DNA of 41,799 bases from Ruminococcus sp. (lineage in GTDB: Bacteria > Bacillota > Clostridia > Oscillospirales > Ruminococcaceae). The stretch is from the NCBI RefSeq assembly GCF_017549005.1, contig NZ_JAFYYT010000030.1:1-41799 (forward strand). The letters are read 5' to 3'. The stretch's first letter is position 1. Every line of letters starts with the position of its first letter. Shown piece after piece: positions 14,687 to 23,231 of the stretch. The translations under genes and the position numbers were made by a program. The notes under the pieces were generated by a model. That model saw only the letters and a program-made list of their open reading frames with translations, had not been told where the DNA came from and did not search any database.

Positions 14687-16963
14687 ATGGATATCAATAA
14701 AACACTTGCCAAGGAATTCGGGCTCAGACAGGAACAGGTCGACAATACCGTAGCGCTTATCGACGACGATAAGACTATCCCTTTCATAGCCCGTTACCGT
14801 AAGGAGCTCACAGGCTCTCTCGACGATCAGATACTCCGTGAGCTTTATGACAGGCTCATGTATCTCCGCAATCTCGAAAAGCGCAAGGAAGAGGTAACTG
14901 CCGCTATCACCGAGCAGGAGAAGATGACTCCCGAGATAGAAGCAGCTATAAGCGCAGCCGTAACTCTTGTTGAGGTGGAGGATATTTACCGTCCTTTCAA
15001 GCCGAAGCGCCGTACACGTGCAAGCATTGCCCGCGAGAACGGTCTCGAGCCGCTTGCAGTTATGATAATGGCTCAGGAGAACTCCACAGAGCCGGAGAAG
15101 GAGGCAGAAGCCTTCATCGACGAGGAGAAGAAGATCCCCGACGCTCAGACTGCTTTGCAGGGAGCTATGGATATCATTGCAGAGGATATCTCCGACGACG
15201 CGGATATAAGAAAGAAGCTCCGTGCCCTTGCAGGCGAAAAGGGAGAGCTCGTCTCAAAGGCGGCAGACCCCGAGGCGGAGAGCGTATATATGAACTACTA
15301 CGAGTACTCCGAGGCTATCCCGAAGGTGGCAAATCACAGAGTCCTTGCCCTTGACAGAGGCGAGAAGGAGAACTTCCTCAAGGTTTCAGTAACCCTTGAC
15401 GAGACTCTTGCCACAGACGTTATCTTCGGCAAGTACATCAAGGCTAACAATGCCTGCGGAGAGCTTGTAAGAGCAGCTGCCGCTGACAGCTACAAGAGAC
15501 TTATCTTCCCGTCCATCGAGCGTGAGATTCGTTCGGAGATGAGCGCAAAGGCAGCAGAGGAGTCCATAAAGGTATTTGCTGCAAACCTCAGACAGATGCT
15601 TCTCCAGCCGCCGCTCAAGAGCAGCATTATCCTCGGTCTCGACCCGGGATACGCTCACGGCTGCAAGACAGCAGTCATCGACGGCACGGGCAAGGTGCTG
15701 GATACGGCTATAATCTACCCTGTAGGCTCTGCAGGCGCAGTTGAGGCTGCAAAGAAAAAGGTAAAGGAATTTATCCAGAAATATAACGTAAACGTTATCT
15801 CTATCGGAAACGGTACGGCTTCGCGTGAGACTGAGAGTTTTGCCGCCGAGATAGTCAAGGAAGTGCCTCAGGACGTGAGCTACATGGTAGTAAGCGAGGC
15901 AGGAGCTTCCGTATATTCGGCTTCAAAGGTGGCAGCCGAGGAATTCCCCGAGTACGACGTTTCCATAAGAGGAGCTATATCCATAGCCCGCCGTCTTCAG
16001 GACCCTCTTGCGGAACTCGTAAAGATAGACCCGAAGGCTATCGGCGTAGGACAGTATCAGCATGATATGCCGCAGGCAAGAATGAGCGAAGCTCTCGGCG
16101 GCGTCGTTGAGGACTGCGTCAACTCCGTCGGAGTTGACCTGAATACCGCTTCACATTCGCTTCTTTCGTACATCGCCGGCATTAATGCCTCGGTCGCAAA
16201 GAATATTGTTGCATACCGTGAGGAAAACGGCAGATTTACCGATCGTAAGGAGCTTCTCAAGGTCCCGAAGCTGGGTAAGAAGGCTTTTGAGCAGTGTGCA
16301 GGCTTCCTGAGAGTCCGCGACGGAAAGAATCCTCTCGATAACACAGCCGTTCACCCCGAAAGCTACGAAGCAGCTTCATCGCTGCTTACCGAGTGCGGCT
16401 TCACACTTGCGGATATCGCAGGCGGCGGAGCTTCAGGCATAAACGAAAAAGCCGACAGTATCGGCATTGAAAATATAAGCAAGTCACTGGGAATAGGCGT
16501 TCCCACTCTTACCGACATCATCGGCGAGCTGAAAAAGCCGGGACGCGACCTCCGTGACGAGCTCCCCGCGCCTCTCCTCAGAAGCGGCGATGTTATGGAG
16601 ATAAAGGACCTCAAGCCCGGTATGGAGCTTGTAGGAACAGTCCGCAATATCATTGACTTCGGCTGCTTTGTGGATATCGGCGTACACGAGGACGGACTTG
16701 TGCATATCTCGCAGATATGCAGCAAATACATCAAGCACCCTCTCGAAGCCGTAAAGGTTGGCGAGGTAGTAAAGGTGAAGGTCCTCGATGTAGACCTCAA
16801 GAGAAACCGTATCTCGCTTACAATGCGCCTTAACGACGAGGAAGAGAAGCAGCAGAAGTCCGAGCGCAGACCCAATAACAACAGAAAGCGCGAGGACCGC
16901 AAGCCCAAGGGATTTGACGCTTCAAAGCTCCGCAACAGCAGCTTCCGCATAAAGCAGAAGTAA
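14687..16963 (+). CDS. tex: Tex-family S1 RNA-binding transcription accessory protein
   Basis: The product of about 758 residues follows Tex from end to end: an N-terminal helical domain (FGLRQEQVDNT, TIPFIARYRKE), the YqgF RNase-H-like domain starting at GLDPGYAHGCKTAV, a helix-hairpin-helix region (GINASVAKNIVAYREENGRF, KVPKLGKKAFEQCAGFLR), and a C-terminal S1 domain (GMELVGTVRNIIDFGCFVDI, DGLVHISQ). A basic tail ends the protein. Tex binds nucleic acid and affects transcription and stress tolerance in several bacteria. I prefer the ATG at 14687 because AAAGGA (14674-14679) is 7 nt upstream; an in-frame ATG at 14672 adds five residues. Length is normal for the family. Confidence 0.95.
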   Translation: MDINKTLAKEFGLRQEQVDNTVALIDDDKTIPFIARYRKELTGSLDDQILRELYDRLMYLRNLEKRKEEVTAAITEQEKMTPEIEAAISAAVTLVEVEDIYRPFKPKRRTRASIARENGLEPLAVMIMAQENSTEPEKEAEAFIDEEKKIPDAQTALQGAMDIIAEDISDDADIRKKLRALAGEKGELVSKAADPEAESVYMNYYEYSEAIPKVANHRVLALDRGEKENFLKVSVTLDETLATDVIFGKYIKANNACGELVRAAAADSYKRLIFPSIEREIRSEMSAKAAEESIKVFAANLRQMLLQPPLKSSIILGLDPGYAHGCKTAVIDGTGKVLDTAIIYPVGSAGAVEAAKKKVKEFIQKYNVNVISIGNGTASRETESFAAEIVKEVPQDVSYMVVSEAGASVYSASKVAAEEFPEYDVSIRGAISIARRLQDPLAELVKIDPKAIGVGQYQHDMPQARMSEALGGVVEDCVNSVGVDLNTASHSLLSYIAGINASVAKNIVAYREENGRFTDRKELLKVPKLGKKAFEQCAGFLRVRDGKNPLDNTAVHPESYEAASSLLTECGFTLADIAGGGASGINEKADSIGIENISKSLGIGVPTLTDIIGELKKPGRDLRDELPAPLLRSGDVMEIKDLKPGMELVGTVRNIIDFGCFVDIGVHEDGLVHISQICSKYIKHPLEAVKVGEVVKVKVLDVDLKRNRISLTMRLNDEEEKQQKSERRPNNNRKREDRKPKGFDASKLRNSSFRIKQK

Positions 16964-16973
16964 GGAGTGCGGA

Positions 16974-17615
16974 ATGGGTATAAAAACAGAAGAAAGGGAG
17001 CTGAAATGCGCTGCCTGCGGTGAAGCTTCAGCGCAGACCGTGGTAACGGAGTTCGACCGTGACACCAGTGTTCCCGACCTCGATATGCGTCCCGACGAGC
17101 CTCATCGCTCCTATATAAAGTACTGGGTCAGCAAGTGCCCGCATTGCGGTTACTGCAATGTTTCCATAGATATTCCCGTGCTTTTCACTAAGGAATACCT
17201 TGAGAGCGGCAGCTACAACAGGTTTGACGACAGCCTTGCGGGAAGATTCCGCAAAATGGCTCTTGTCTGCGAAAAAAACAAGGTCTATGCGGAGGCTCTC
17301 AAAGCCTGCCTCTACGCTGCGTGGGTTCATGACGACCTGAACGAAGCGGAGGAGGCTGCGGAGTGCCGCAGAGCTGCCATAAAGATATACGACAGTCATA
17401 AGGCAGTTCTCTCTGAGGATCACGATATAGTACTGCTTTGCGCTGATATCATGCGCCGGAGCGGAGATTTCGACCGCGTTATCCGCGAATACAAGGGAAA
17501 GTTTTTCGGTTCGGGCCTTTTATCGGTGATCGCAGCCTATGAGGCGGAGCTTGCCGAAAAGGGCGACGACAAATGCCATAAGGCGGACGAAGTCCCCGGA
17601 GTAACCGTGAAATAG
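16974..17615 (+). CDS. DUF2225-like protein with zinc-ribbon cysteines
   Basis: The 213-residue protein has CxxC at 12-15 (CAAC) and a second CPHCGYCN cluster near 56-62, which probably bind zinc. The arrangement, followed by a helical TPR-like C-terminal region (AEALKACLYAAWVHDD, EAAECRRAAIKIYD), matches the DUF2225 family found widely in Firmicutes. No biochemical role is established for it. It begins 10 nt after tex with a GGAG ribosome binding site and ends at a terminator, so it is the last gene of the tex operon. Confidence 0.75.
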   Translation: MGIKTEERELKCAACGEASAQTVVTEFDRDTSVPDLDMRPDEPHRSYIKYWVSKCPHCGYCNVSIDIPVLFTKEYLESGSYNRFDDSLAGRFRKMALVCEKNKVYAEALKACLYAAWVHDDLNEAEEAAECRRAAIKIYDSHKAVLSEDHDIVLLCADIMRRSGDFDRVIREYKGKFFGSGLLSVIAAYEAELAEKGDDKCHKADEVPGVTVK

Positions 17616-17623
17616 CAATATTT

Positions 17624-17652
17624 GCCGCACTTGCCGTGCGGCTTTTCTTTTT
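17624..17652 (+). terminator. Intrinsic terminator of the tex operon
   Basis: GCCGCAC (17624-17630) pairs with GTGCGGC (17636-17642), followed by TTTTCTTTTT. Confidence 0.9.
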
Positions 17653-17657
17653 CGGCA

Positions 17658-17686
17658 TTGACAATGACAATAAATAGTGGTATAAT
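17658..17686 (+). promoter_or_regulatory. Consensus promoter of the lipoprotein-Fur operon
   Basis: TTGACA at 17658-17663, 17-bp spacer, TATAAT at 17681-17686. Confidence 0.85.
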
Positions 17687-17726
17687 CGGATTTGAAAAAT
17701 GATAAACATATTACGGAGTGAGAAAT

Positions 17727-18275
17727 ATGAAACGGACAGCGGCATTTATCATAGCAATGGCAGCTTTATTCAGTACAGTTACGGGCTGTCAGCCGAAAAA
17801 TAAAAAGCAGGAATACAAAAACACAACTGCGACCCAGCAGAAAAGCGAGTCATATGAGGACGCTGTCAGGGAGTGCTTCAACGCTTCATATTCTCTTGGC
17901 GGCGGAGAGGTCTTCTACGCTTATATGTATCCTAACGCTGCAATAGACGCTATGAAGCAGTCGGAGCAGTACGACGAGCTGATCTCTATATTCAATAGTG
18001 GACAGGAAAGCCGTTTCAAGTCAGATGACAGCAAGCTCGAATATGAAAAGATAGTGGATTCGCATGAGATAAACGACAATCAGAGAGCAGCCGCAAAGAA
18101 GTACCTTAAACAGCTGAGCGAGCAGTTCGCACCGGAGCTCACAGAGGAGCAGCTCGATATAAAAGAGGGCTATGAGGTGACTTTTTCACATCTCAGGAAC
18201 GGCAAATCCGACGGAAATGACACGGTTCTCGTTATAAAGCTGAACGACGAGGGCTGGAAGGTCATCACAGGCTGA
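17727..18275 (+). CDS. Predicted lipoprotein of unknown function
   Basis: The ATG at 17727 has GGAG 8 nt upstream and is preferred over the GTG at 17718. The 182-residue product has a lipoprotein signal ending in TVTGC (Cys near residue 21), so it should be anchored on the outer face of the membrane. The mature part is helical and charged, with a C-terminal strand pair (EGYEVTFSH, NDTVLVIKLNDEGWKVIT). That last segment closely resembles the C-terminus of the zinc-ribbon membrane protein at 19500-20324 (KGYEVKVKS, CVVKLRGDGWKIIT). The two are probably paralogous extracellular domains. The gene is followed after 13 nt by a Fur-family regulator, which may mean metal-linked expression. Confidence 0.75.
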   Translation: MKRTAAFIIAMAALFSTVTGCQPKNKKQEYKNTTATQQKSESYEDAVRECFNASYSLGGGEVFYAYMYPNAAIDAMKQSEQYDELISIFNSGQESRFKSDDSKLEYEKIVDSHEINDNQRAAAKKYLKQLSEQFAPELTEEQLDIKEGYEVTFSHLRNGKSDGNDTVLVIKLNDEGWKVITG

Positions 18276-18288
18276 CAGGGGAGCGAAA

Positions 18289-18705
18289 ATGAAAAAAGAT
18301 TCAGGATATAACACAAAGCAGAAGGAAAATCTGCTTGAATATCTCATGAAAAACAAGGAAAAGCATACGAATGTACAGGAAATAAGCGCCTTTCTGTCAG
18401 CTGAGGGGACTCCCGTAGGCGTGGCGACTATCTACAGGCAGCTCGACAGGCTTGTGGAACAGGGACTTGTCCGCAAGTACGCTTTTGACGGAAAGACCAG
18501 CGCCTGCTATCAGTACATAGAGGACGAGGAGCAGTGCCGCAGTCATTTCCATCTGAAATGTCTCGGCTGCGGCAGGCTCATACATCTTGACTGCGAACAT
18601 CTTGCAGGTCTTGCCCGTCATATCGAGGAGGAGCACGACTTCGTCATTGACTATTCGCAGACGGTATTCTATGGACGCTGCTCCGACTGTAAGGGCAAGG
18701 TCTGA
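18289..18705 (+). CDS. Fur-family metal-dependent transcriptional regulator
   Basis: The 138-residue protein has the Fur winged-helix domain, with the recognition helix at GVATIYRQLDRLVEQGLV (44-61), and a dimerisation domain with His86 and His88 (SHFHLKC), two zinc cysteine pairs C91/C94 (CLGC) and C131/C134 (CSDC), and HLDCEH. This is the full zinc-binding Fur/Zur/PerR layout, at normal length. Which metal or peroxide it senses cannot be told from sequence. The family represses target genes when metal-bound. It is co-transcribed with the lipoprotein before it (13-nt gap, ribosome binding site GGGGAG). No clear Fur box is recognised nearby. Confidence 0.92.
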   Translation: MKKDSGYNTKQKENLLEYLMKNKEKHTNVQEISAFLSAEGTPVGVATIYRQLDRLVEQGLVRKYAFDGKTSACYQYIEDEEQCRSHFHLKCLGCGRLIHLDCEHLAGLARHIEEEHDFVIDYSQTVFYGRCSDCKGKV

Positions 18706-18776
18706 TCCTGAGGAGCTTTTTCCGAGTTATCCCTCGGGATATATATTTTAACATCATCGTCAGGTCTTTCGGGCAT
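18669..18776 (-). CDS. Possible 35-residue small protein antisense to the fur-like 3' end
   Basis: On the minus strand the ATG at 18776 is preceded by ACGGAGGTGAT, an almost complete anti-16S match with 7-nt spacing, the strongest ribosome binding site seen on this strand here. The frame runs 35 codons (MPERPDDDVKIYIPRDNS then a Gln/Pro-rich end) to TAG at 18671-18669, overlapping the last 37 bases of the fur-like gene tail to tail. The peptide is acidic at its start and shows no signal or membrane segment. I do not recognise it. A chance match cannot be excluded. Confidence 0.45.
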   Translation of the reverse strand: MPERPDDDVKIYIPRDNSEKAPQDQTLPLQSEQRP

Positions 18777-18861
18777 GATATCACCTCCGTGAATATTATG
18801 CCCGTTAAATTTTTCGGTATTCAGCACGGAAATTTACGGAAACTGACAAAAAGGAAGAAAA

Positions 18862-19350
18862 ATGAAGGTTACGGGAGCTGTTCTGAGACTTGCGGCTGCG
18901 GAAGTACTCAGTCTTTTCATAAATATGACGTTTGCAGGCTCGGGGAGCACGTTTGTACGGCTTATCTGCCTGGTATGCACAGTTCTGATACTTGCTGCGG
19001 TAATGGCGGATCTTTCCGTAAGAGCCGCAAAAACCGACGCCAAGGGCGGCGGAAAGATCAGATACAGAGCGCTTGTATGCGCGTCGGCAGCTGTCACGGC
19101 GTTTCCGCTGCTGAGCTGGATAATACTGTTTATCTCCGCAAACAGCGGCGCATTTGATTTTTACGGAGCACATAAGCTGCTTAACGCGCCGTTTCTGCAT
19201 TTTTACAATCTCATAGAGCCCTCTGCATCTGCGTCCAAGCTCGGAACAGGGGAGCTTTTGGCCATGCTGCCGCCTGCCTTTGCACCTGCGGCAGTTCTTG
19301 CCGCCGTATATATCGCGGCTTTCAGAAATACCGAAGATGAACGCCGATAG
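18862..19350 (+). CDS. Small integral membrane protein of unknown function
   Basis: The 162-residue protein starts at ATG 18862 with AAGGAAG 4-5 nt upstream. It has four hydrophobic segments: about 5-20, 30-50 (VRLICLVCTVLILAAVMA), 72-95 (ALVCASAAVTAFPLLSWIIL) and 128-150 (LLAMLPPAFAPAAVLAAVYI). A short basic loop (RAAKTDAKGGGKIRYR) should face the cytoplasm. No family motif is recognised. It stands alone between the fur-like gene and the zinc-ribbon protein. Confidence 0.65.
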   Translation: MKVTGAVLRLAAAEVLSLFINMTFAGSGSTFVRLICLVCTVLILAAVMADLSVRAAKTDAKGGGKIRYRALVCASAAVTAFPLLSWIILFISANSGAFDFYGAHKLLNAPFLHFYNLIEPSASASKLGTGELLAMLPPAFAPAAVLAAVYIAAFRNTEDERR

Positions 19351-19431
19351 CTGAAAAATCAGACAGTCTGAATGTTTTTGTGCAATTCGATGAAAAAACG
19401 GGCATAATTCTTTACTGCCGGGCGGTTTAGC

Positions 19432-19461
19432 TTGACATAAAAAGTATTGATATGATACAAT
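19432..19461 (+). promoter_or_regulatory. Promoter of the zinc-ribbon membrane protein gene
   Basis: TTGACA at 19432-19437 with TACAAT at 19456-19461, 18 bp apart. Confidence 0.65.
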
Positions 19462-19499
19462 AATGATTAGAATATTTTTTCTTTGTGGAGGTATTGTTT

Positions 19500-20324
19500 A
19501 TGGCATACTGTAAATACTGCGGAAAGCTCATACCCGAGGGCGGTTCCTGCGACTGTCCTGCGGCAAAGGGAGAGTCAGAGATAAAGGAAACTGCCGTTAA
19601 TATCGGAAATGCAGCTGAAAGCGTAAAGAGCGAAGCTGCGGAGGCTGCCCGTGAGGTAAAGGAAGCGGCTTCCGATACGATAAATGAAATAAAGAGCGAA
19701 GCTGCCGGTGCTGCACAGAAGGTGGACGCCGTTGCAGGCGAAGCGGCAGAAAAGCTCCCCGGAAAGGCTAAGAACAACAAGGGCCTTGTTTATATCGTTG
19801 CAGGCATTATTGCAGCACTCCTGCTTTTCCTTATCATTGCGCTGTGTTCGTCGGGCGGCTCAACGAGCGCTGTAAAGAAGTATATCAAGTCCAGCTATGA
19901 AAAGCGCGGTGCAAAGACCATGTACTCACTTACGCTCCCGAAGCGCGTTATCAGGGAGCTCAAGGAGGACGACGACTACGATGAAATGGTCGACAGCTAC
20001 AACGATATGATTGAGGATATGATAGATGACCTTGACGGCAAGGAGACTCTGCCGAAGTTTGACAAGATAACAAGAAAGAATCCCTTGAAGAAGTCGGAGC
20101 TCAAAATGGCAGAGCAGTACTTCAACCGTATCTGTGACAAGTACGACGCCGAGGAGGGCGGAATGCGCGTTACAAAGGGCTATGAGGTAAAGGTTAAGTC
20201 GCGCTACAAATCAAAGAGCGGCGAAATGGAGCACCGCACGGACATAGTCTGCGTGGTCAAGCTCAGAGGGGACGGCTGGAAGATCATCACACATCCGCTC
20301 TCGGAGCTTTCGTATTACAACTGA
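19500..20324 (+). CDS. Zinc-ribbon, single-pass membrane protein with extracellular domain
   Basis: The ATG at 19500 follows TGGAGG (19486-19491). The 274-residue product opens with a zinc ribbon (C4, C7, C16, C18 in CKYCG and CDCP). An Ala/Glu/Lys-rich helical stretch of about 65 residues follows, likely a coiled coil with repeated EAAxxVK units. Then comes one membrane helix (GLVYIVAGIIAALLLFLIIA, about 99-118) and a C-terminal domain of about 150 residues. The ribbon would be cytoplasmic and the C-terminal domain outside. The end of that domain (KGYEVKVKS, VVKLRGDGWKIIT) resembles the lipoprotein at 17727-18275. Zinc-ribbon plus one helix plus sensor-like domain is a common Firmicute design of unknown function. 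Confidence 0.75.
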   Translation: MAYCKYCGKLIPEGGSCDCPAAKGESEIKETAVNIGNAAESVKSEAAEAAREVKEAASDTINEIKSEAAGAAQKVDAVAGEAAEKLPGKAKNNKGLVYIVAGIIAALLLFLIIALCSSGGSTSAVKKYIKSSYEKRGAKTMYSLTLPKRVIRELKEDDDYDEMVDSYNDMIEDMIDDLDGKETLPKFDKITRKNPLKKSELKMAEQYFNRICDKYDAEEGGMRVTKGYEVKVKSRYKSKSGEMEHRTDIVCVVKLRGDGWKIITHPLSELSYYN

Positions 20325-20345
20325 TAAACGTCAATAACTATCATA

Positions 20346-20376
20346 GGGAGAGCGGTAAAACAGCTTTACCGCTCCC
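20346..20376 (+). terminator. Imperfect hairpin after the zinc-ribbon gene
   Basis: GGGA-GCGGTAAA (20346-20359 with a 2-nt bulge) pairs with TTTACCGCTCCC (20365-20376). The T-tail is weak. The much stronger hairpin at 20433-20472 may be the real stop. Confidence 0.55.
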
Positions 20377-20432
20377 TTGCTATATACTGATCACTGTTTA
20401 CTATTAACTACTGACTACTCACTAATTACTGC

Positions 20433-20476
20433 AAAAAGTCATAAATGGGCAAAAGCTCATTTATGACTTTTTGTTT
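20433..20476. terminator. Strong 18-bp hairpin terminator
   Basis: The arms at 20433-20450 and 20455-20472 form 18 pairs (one G-T) around an AAAA loop, with A- and T-runs at the base, so it could work on both strands. Just before it, 20385-20430 is a run of degenerate ACTxxTxACT-like words also seen near 34497-34522. Confidence 0.8.
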
Positions 20477-20493
20477 TCACTTTGAATTTTTTA

Positions 20494-20522
20494 TTGACTA
20501 ATCGTGTTAAATGTGGTAAAAT
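20494..20522 (+). promoter_or_regulatory. Promoter of the yfhO-like operon
   Basis: TTGACT at 20494-20499 with TAAAAT at 20517-20522, 17 bp apart. Confidence 0.7.
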
Positions 20523-20569
20523 AATCTGGTTGCTTTAAAGACAAGGCTGAAAACGAGGGAGTGAAGCGT

Positions 20570-23230
20570 ATGAAACCTAATAGAGCAGGGGCTTTTGCAC
20601 CTTTATTTGCAGGAGCGGCTGCGGCTCTTATATTCCTTGCGTTTTACGCGCTGCACGGCTTCTATCCCTTTGGTGAGCGCTCTGTTGTATGGTGCGACAT
20701 GGATCAGCAGTATGTACCGCTGCTCATGGAGCTAAAGACCGCATACGGCGAGGGCTCGCTGTTCCTCGGGCGGGGCGGAGGTCTGATGAACTTCTACGGA
20801 GTGTTCCTTTTCTTCGTAGCGTCGCCGCTTTCGCTCATAACTCTTGCTGTGGACAACAGCAGTATGATTTTTTTTGTGAATATACTGCTCGTGATAAAGA
20901 TAGCTCTTTGTGCTGCTACGTCGGAGTATTATTTCCGCAGGGTGATACCGCGGCTCCACATTGTATTCGGAGTCCTTATGTCTGTCATGTACGCTGTAAG
21001 CGGCTATGTGATGATGTTCTATCAGAACGATATGTGGCTGGATATGATGATAGTGTTTCCGCTTCTGCTCACAGCACTGTTCAGGCTGCTCGACAAGGGC
21101 AGGTGGGGAGCTTTTACCCTGTGTACGGCGCTGTGTGTGCTCCTGAGCTTTTATATCAGCTTCATGGTGACAGCTTTTCTTGTCATGGCGGAAGGAGCAG
21201 CCCTTTATCTGTGCTGTCCTCCCGAAAAAAGGGGCGACAGAGCTGTGAAGCTCATTATCGCGGATATATGCGCGGCGCTCCTCAGCGGAGCCGTATGGCT
21301 GCCTGCGTTTATACAGTACACCGCATCGGGCAGGGGGAACTCCCTGGCAAGCCTGTATTTCGGCGGAAACTTCTTTGAAAATACATTCGACAAGGCTGCT
21401 CTCCTTTCGGGCAGCTGTCTTGCTGTTGCAGGAGCTGTTCTTGTACTGCTGCTGCATAAAAGGATAAGTTCAGGGAAAGCTGTGCTCTTTGCGGCAGGCG
21501 GTGTGATATCCCTTATCGGAGCGTTCATCGAGCCTGCGAACAAGCTCCTCCACACCGGCAGCTATCAGGCTTACCCGTTCAGATATGCATTCATAGTGCT
21601 GTTGCTCATTTTCTCAGCCTGCGGCGAGCTGCTTTCCGAGCCCGATAAAGAGGCTCCCAAAAAGTCGGCATATGTAACAGCTTCGGTATTTGCGGCGGTA
21701 TTTGCGGCTGCGGCGGCAATTGCCTATTACTTCCGAAGAAGTCTGAGCTCATACGCCACTTACCTTTGGGTCAACGACGAGGCAGGGCTGCTCTTAACGG
21801 GGCTGTGTTTCCTCGGAGCTGCCGCGTACCTGTTCTGCGTGCTTGGATATTGCAGAGGGCGTACAAAGCGCGGCTTCACGGCAGGTATCATGGCTCTTAT
21901 CATGACCTGCGAGAGCCTTGTGTGCTTCGGCGTGAATGTGGACGGGATATCGGACAGCGTTGAGGGCTTCAAACGGACTGCAGAAGCCTTTTCCGTTATT
22001 CCCGACGAGGGCTTTGTGAGAGTCAAGGCAGGGCGTAACTACTACTATCCCAACTATGCCGAGGGCTTCGGTAAGTATTCACTCGGGCATTATACCTCAC
22101 TTACGGACTGCGATTTTCTCTACGCCATGAAAAGGCTGGGCTACTCGTCCTACTGGCTCGACACGACATCTGCGGGAAGCGTGATGCTCATTGACGAGCT
22201 GCTCATGAACAAGTACATAATCGGACGGCCTCAGGGCAAAAACAAGGCGTATGATGTGCTCAGCAGCAGCGGCGCACTTACGGTATATACCGATCCTCAC
22301 GTTCTGAAAGGCGGAATCATTTCCGATGTTCCCCCCTCTGAGCTTGAAGATATTGAGAAATACGAGCGAATGGGAGCTGCGGACTTCATTGCCGGGCGCC
22401 TTTTCGGTACTGAGGGGCTTTCCGAGAAGCTTTCGCCCGATGTCCTCGACAATGCGGAGATATCCGAAAACGGTGGAAGGACGATCGTGAAGCGGCTTCC
22501 CGGCAGGAAATGCAGTATCGGCTACAGCCTTTACGTTCAGGGCAGAAAAGAGCTGTATTTCGACATTTTCGGCAATTATTCCACGGAGCTATCCGAGGAT
22601 TACTACGATTCCGCCGAGATACTCGTCAACGGCACAATGTATCAGGAGCACTATCCGTCCTCGTTCTGCAGCGGTATCATCGACCTTGGCACCTTTGAGA
22701 ATGAGAAGGTCGACGTTACGGTCAGGATAAGAAAGGACTTTGAAGCGACTTCCTTCGGACTGTGGCTGTACGACCTTGAAAAGTCGGAAAAGGCTGCGGA
22801 TTCTGTATATACGGCACCCATAGATGTAAATGGGCGGGTGCTCACTGCTTCTGCGGACAGGGGAGGATATCTCTATATCCCTGCGGCCTGGTCTGAGAAC
22901 TGGAGTTGCACCGTGAACGGTGAAAAAGCTCCTCTTATCCGTACTCTCGGGGCGCTTTCGGCTGTAAAGCTGCCGGAGGGCGGAGGAAAAGTGAAGCTCA
23001 GTTTCCTGCCTAAGGGCATGAAAACGGGAGCGGCACTCAGTATATCGGGAGCTTTGCTCTTTGTGCTCCTGCTTTTAGTGATGAATAGTGACAGAAAAAC
23101 GGAAAAACTCGGGAAAACTGCGGTAAAGGCGATATATATTATCAGTATCGCAGCGGTTTCCATGTGTTATATTGCCGCGCCTCTGCTGTGGTCTGCGGTA
23201 AATATCATCAGTCTGGTCGTCGGAGGGTAA
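20570..23230 (+). CDS. YfhO-family membrane protein (GT-C-like)
   Basis: I use the ATG at 20570, with GAGGGAG ending 8 nt upstream; a GTG at 20561 adds three residues. The 886-residue protein has about 12 membrane helices in its first 450 residues, a soluble domain of about 400 residues, and last helices near 830-880. The first loop (GFYPFGERSVVWCDMDQQYVP, acidic, facing outward) and the LGRGGGLMNFYG segment are typical of YfhO (DUF6044-like GT-C family). In Firmicutes YfhO-type proteins are linked to glycosylation of lipoteichoic acid or other surface polymers with polyprenyl-phosphate sugars, which is inference here. The donor could come from a GT2 enzyme such as that at 6750-7457. It is followed 1 nt later by the AEC transporter. 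Confidence 0.88.
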   Translation: MKPNRAGAFAPLFAGAAAALIFLAFYALHGFYPFGERSVVWCDMDQQYVPLLMELKTAYGEGSLFLGRGGGLMNFYGVFLFFVASPLSLITLAVDNSSMIFFVNILLVIKIALCAATSEYYFRRVIPRLHIVFGVLMSVMYAVSGYVMMFYQNDMWLDMMIVFPLLLTALFRLLDKGRWGAFTLCTALCVLLSFYISFMVTAFLVMAEGAALYLCCPPEKRGDRAVKLIIADICAALLSGAVWLPAFIQYTASGRGNSLASLYFGGNFFENTFDKAALLSGSCLAVAGAVLVLLLHKRISSGKAVLFAAGGVISLIGAFIEPANKLLHTGSYQAYPFRYAFIVLLLIFSACGELLSEPDKEAPKKSAYVTASVFAAVFAAAAAIAYYFRRSLSSYATYLWVNDEAGLLLTGLCFLGAAAYLFCVLGYCRGRTKRGFTAGIMALIMTCESLVCFGVNVDGISDSVEGFKRTAEAFSVIPDEGFVRVKAGRNYYYPNYAEGFGKYSLGHYTSLTDCDFLYAMKRLGYSSYWLDTTSAGSVMLIDELLMNKYIIGRPQGKNKAYDVLSSSGALTVYTDPHVLKGGIISDVPPSELEDIEKYERMGAADFIAGRLFGTEGLSEKLSPDVLDNAEISENGGRTIVKRLPGRKCSIGYSLYVQGRKELYFDIFGNYSTELSEDYYDSAEILVNGTMYQEHYPSSFCSGIIDLGTFENEKVDVTVRIRKDFEATSFGLWLYDLEKSEKAADSVYTAPIDVNGRVLTASADRGGYLYIPAAWSENWSCTVNGEKAPLIRTLGALSAVKLPEGGGKVKLSFLPKGMKTGAALSISGALLFVLLLLVMNSDRKTEKLGKTAVKAIYIISIAAVSMCYIAAPLLWSAVNIISLVVGG

Positions 23231-23231
23231 A

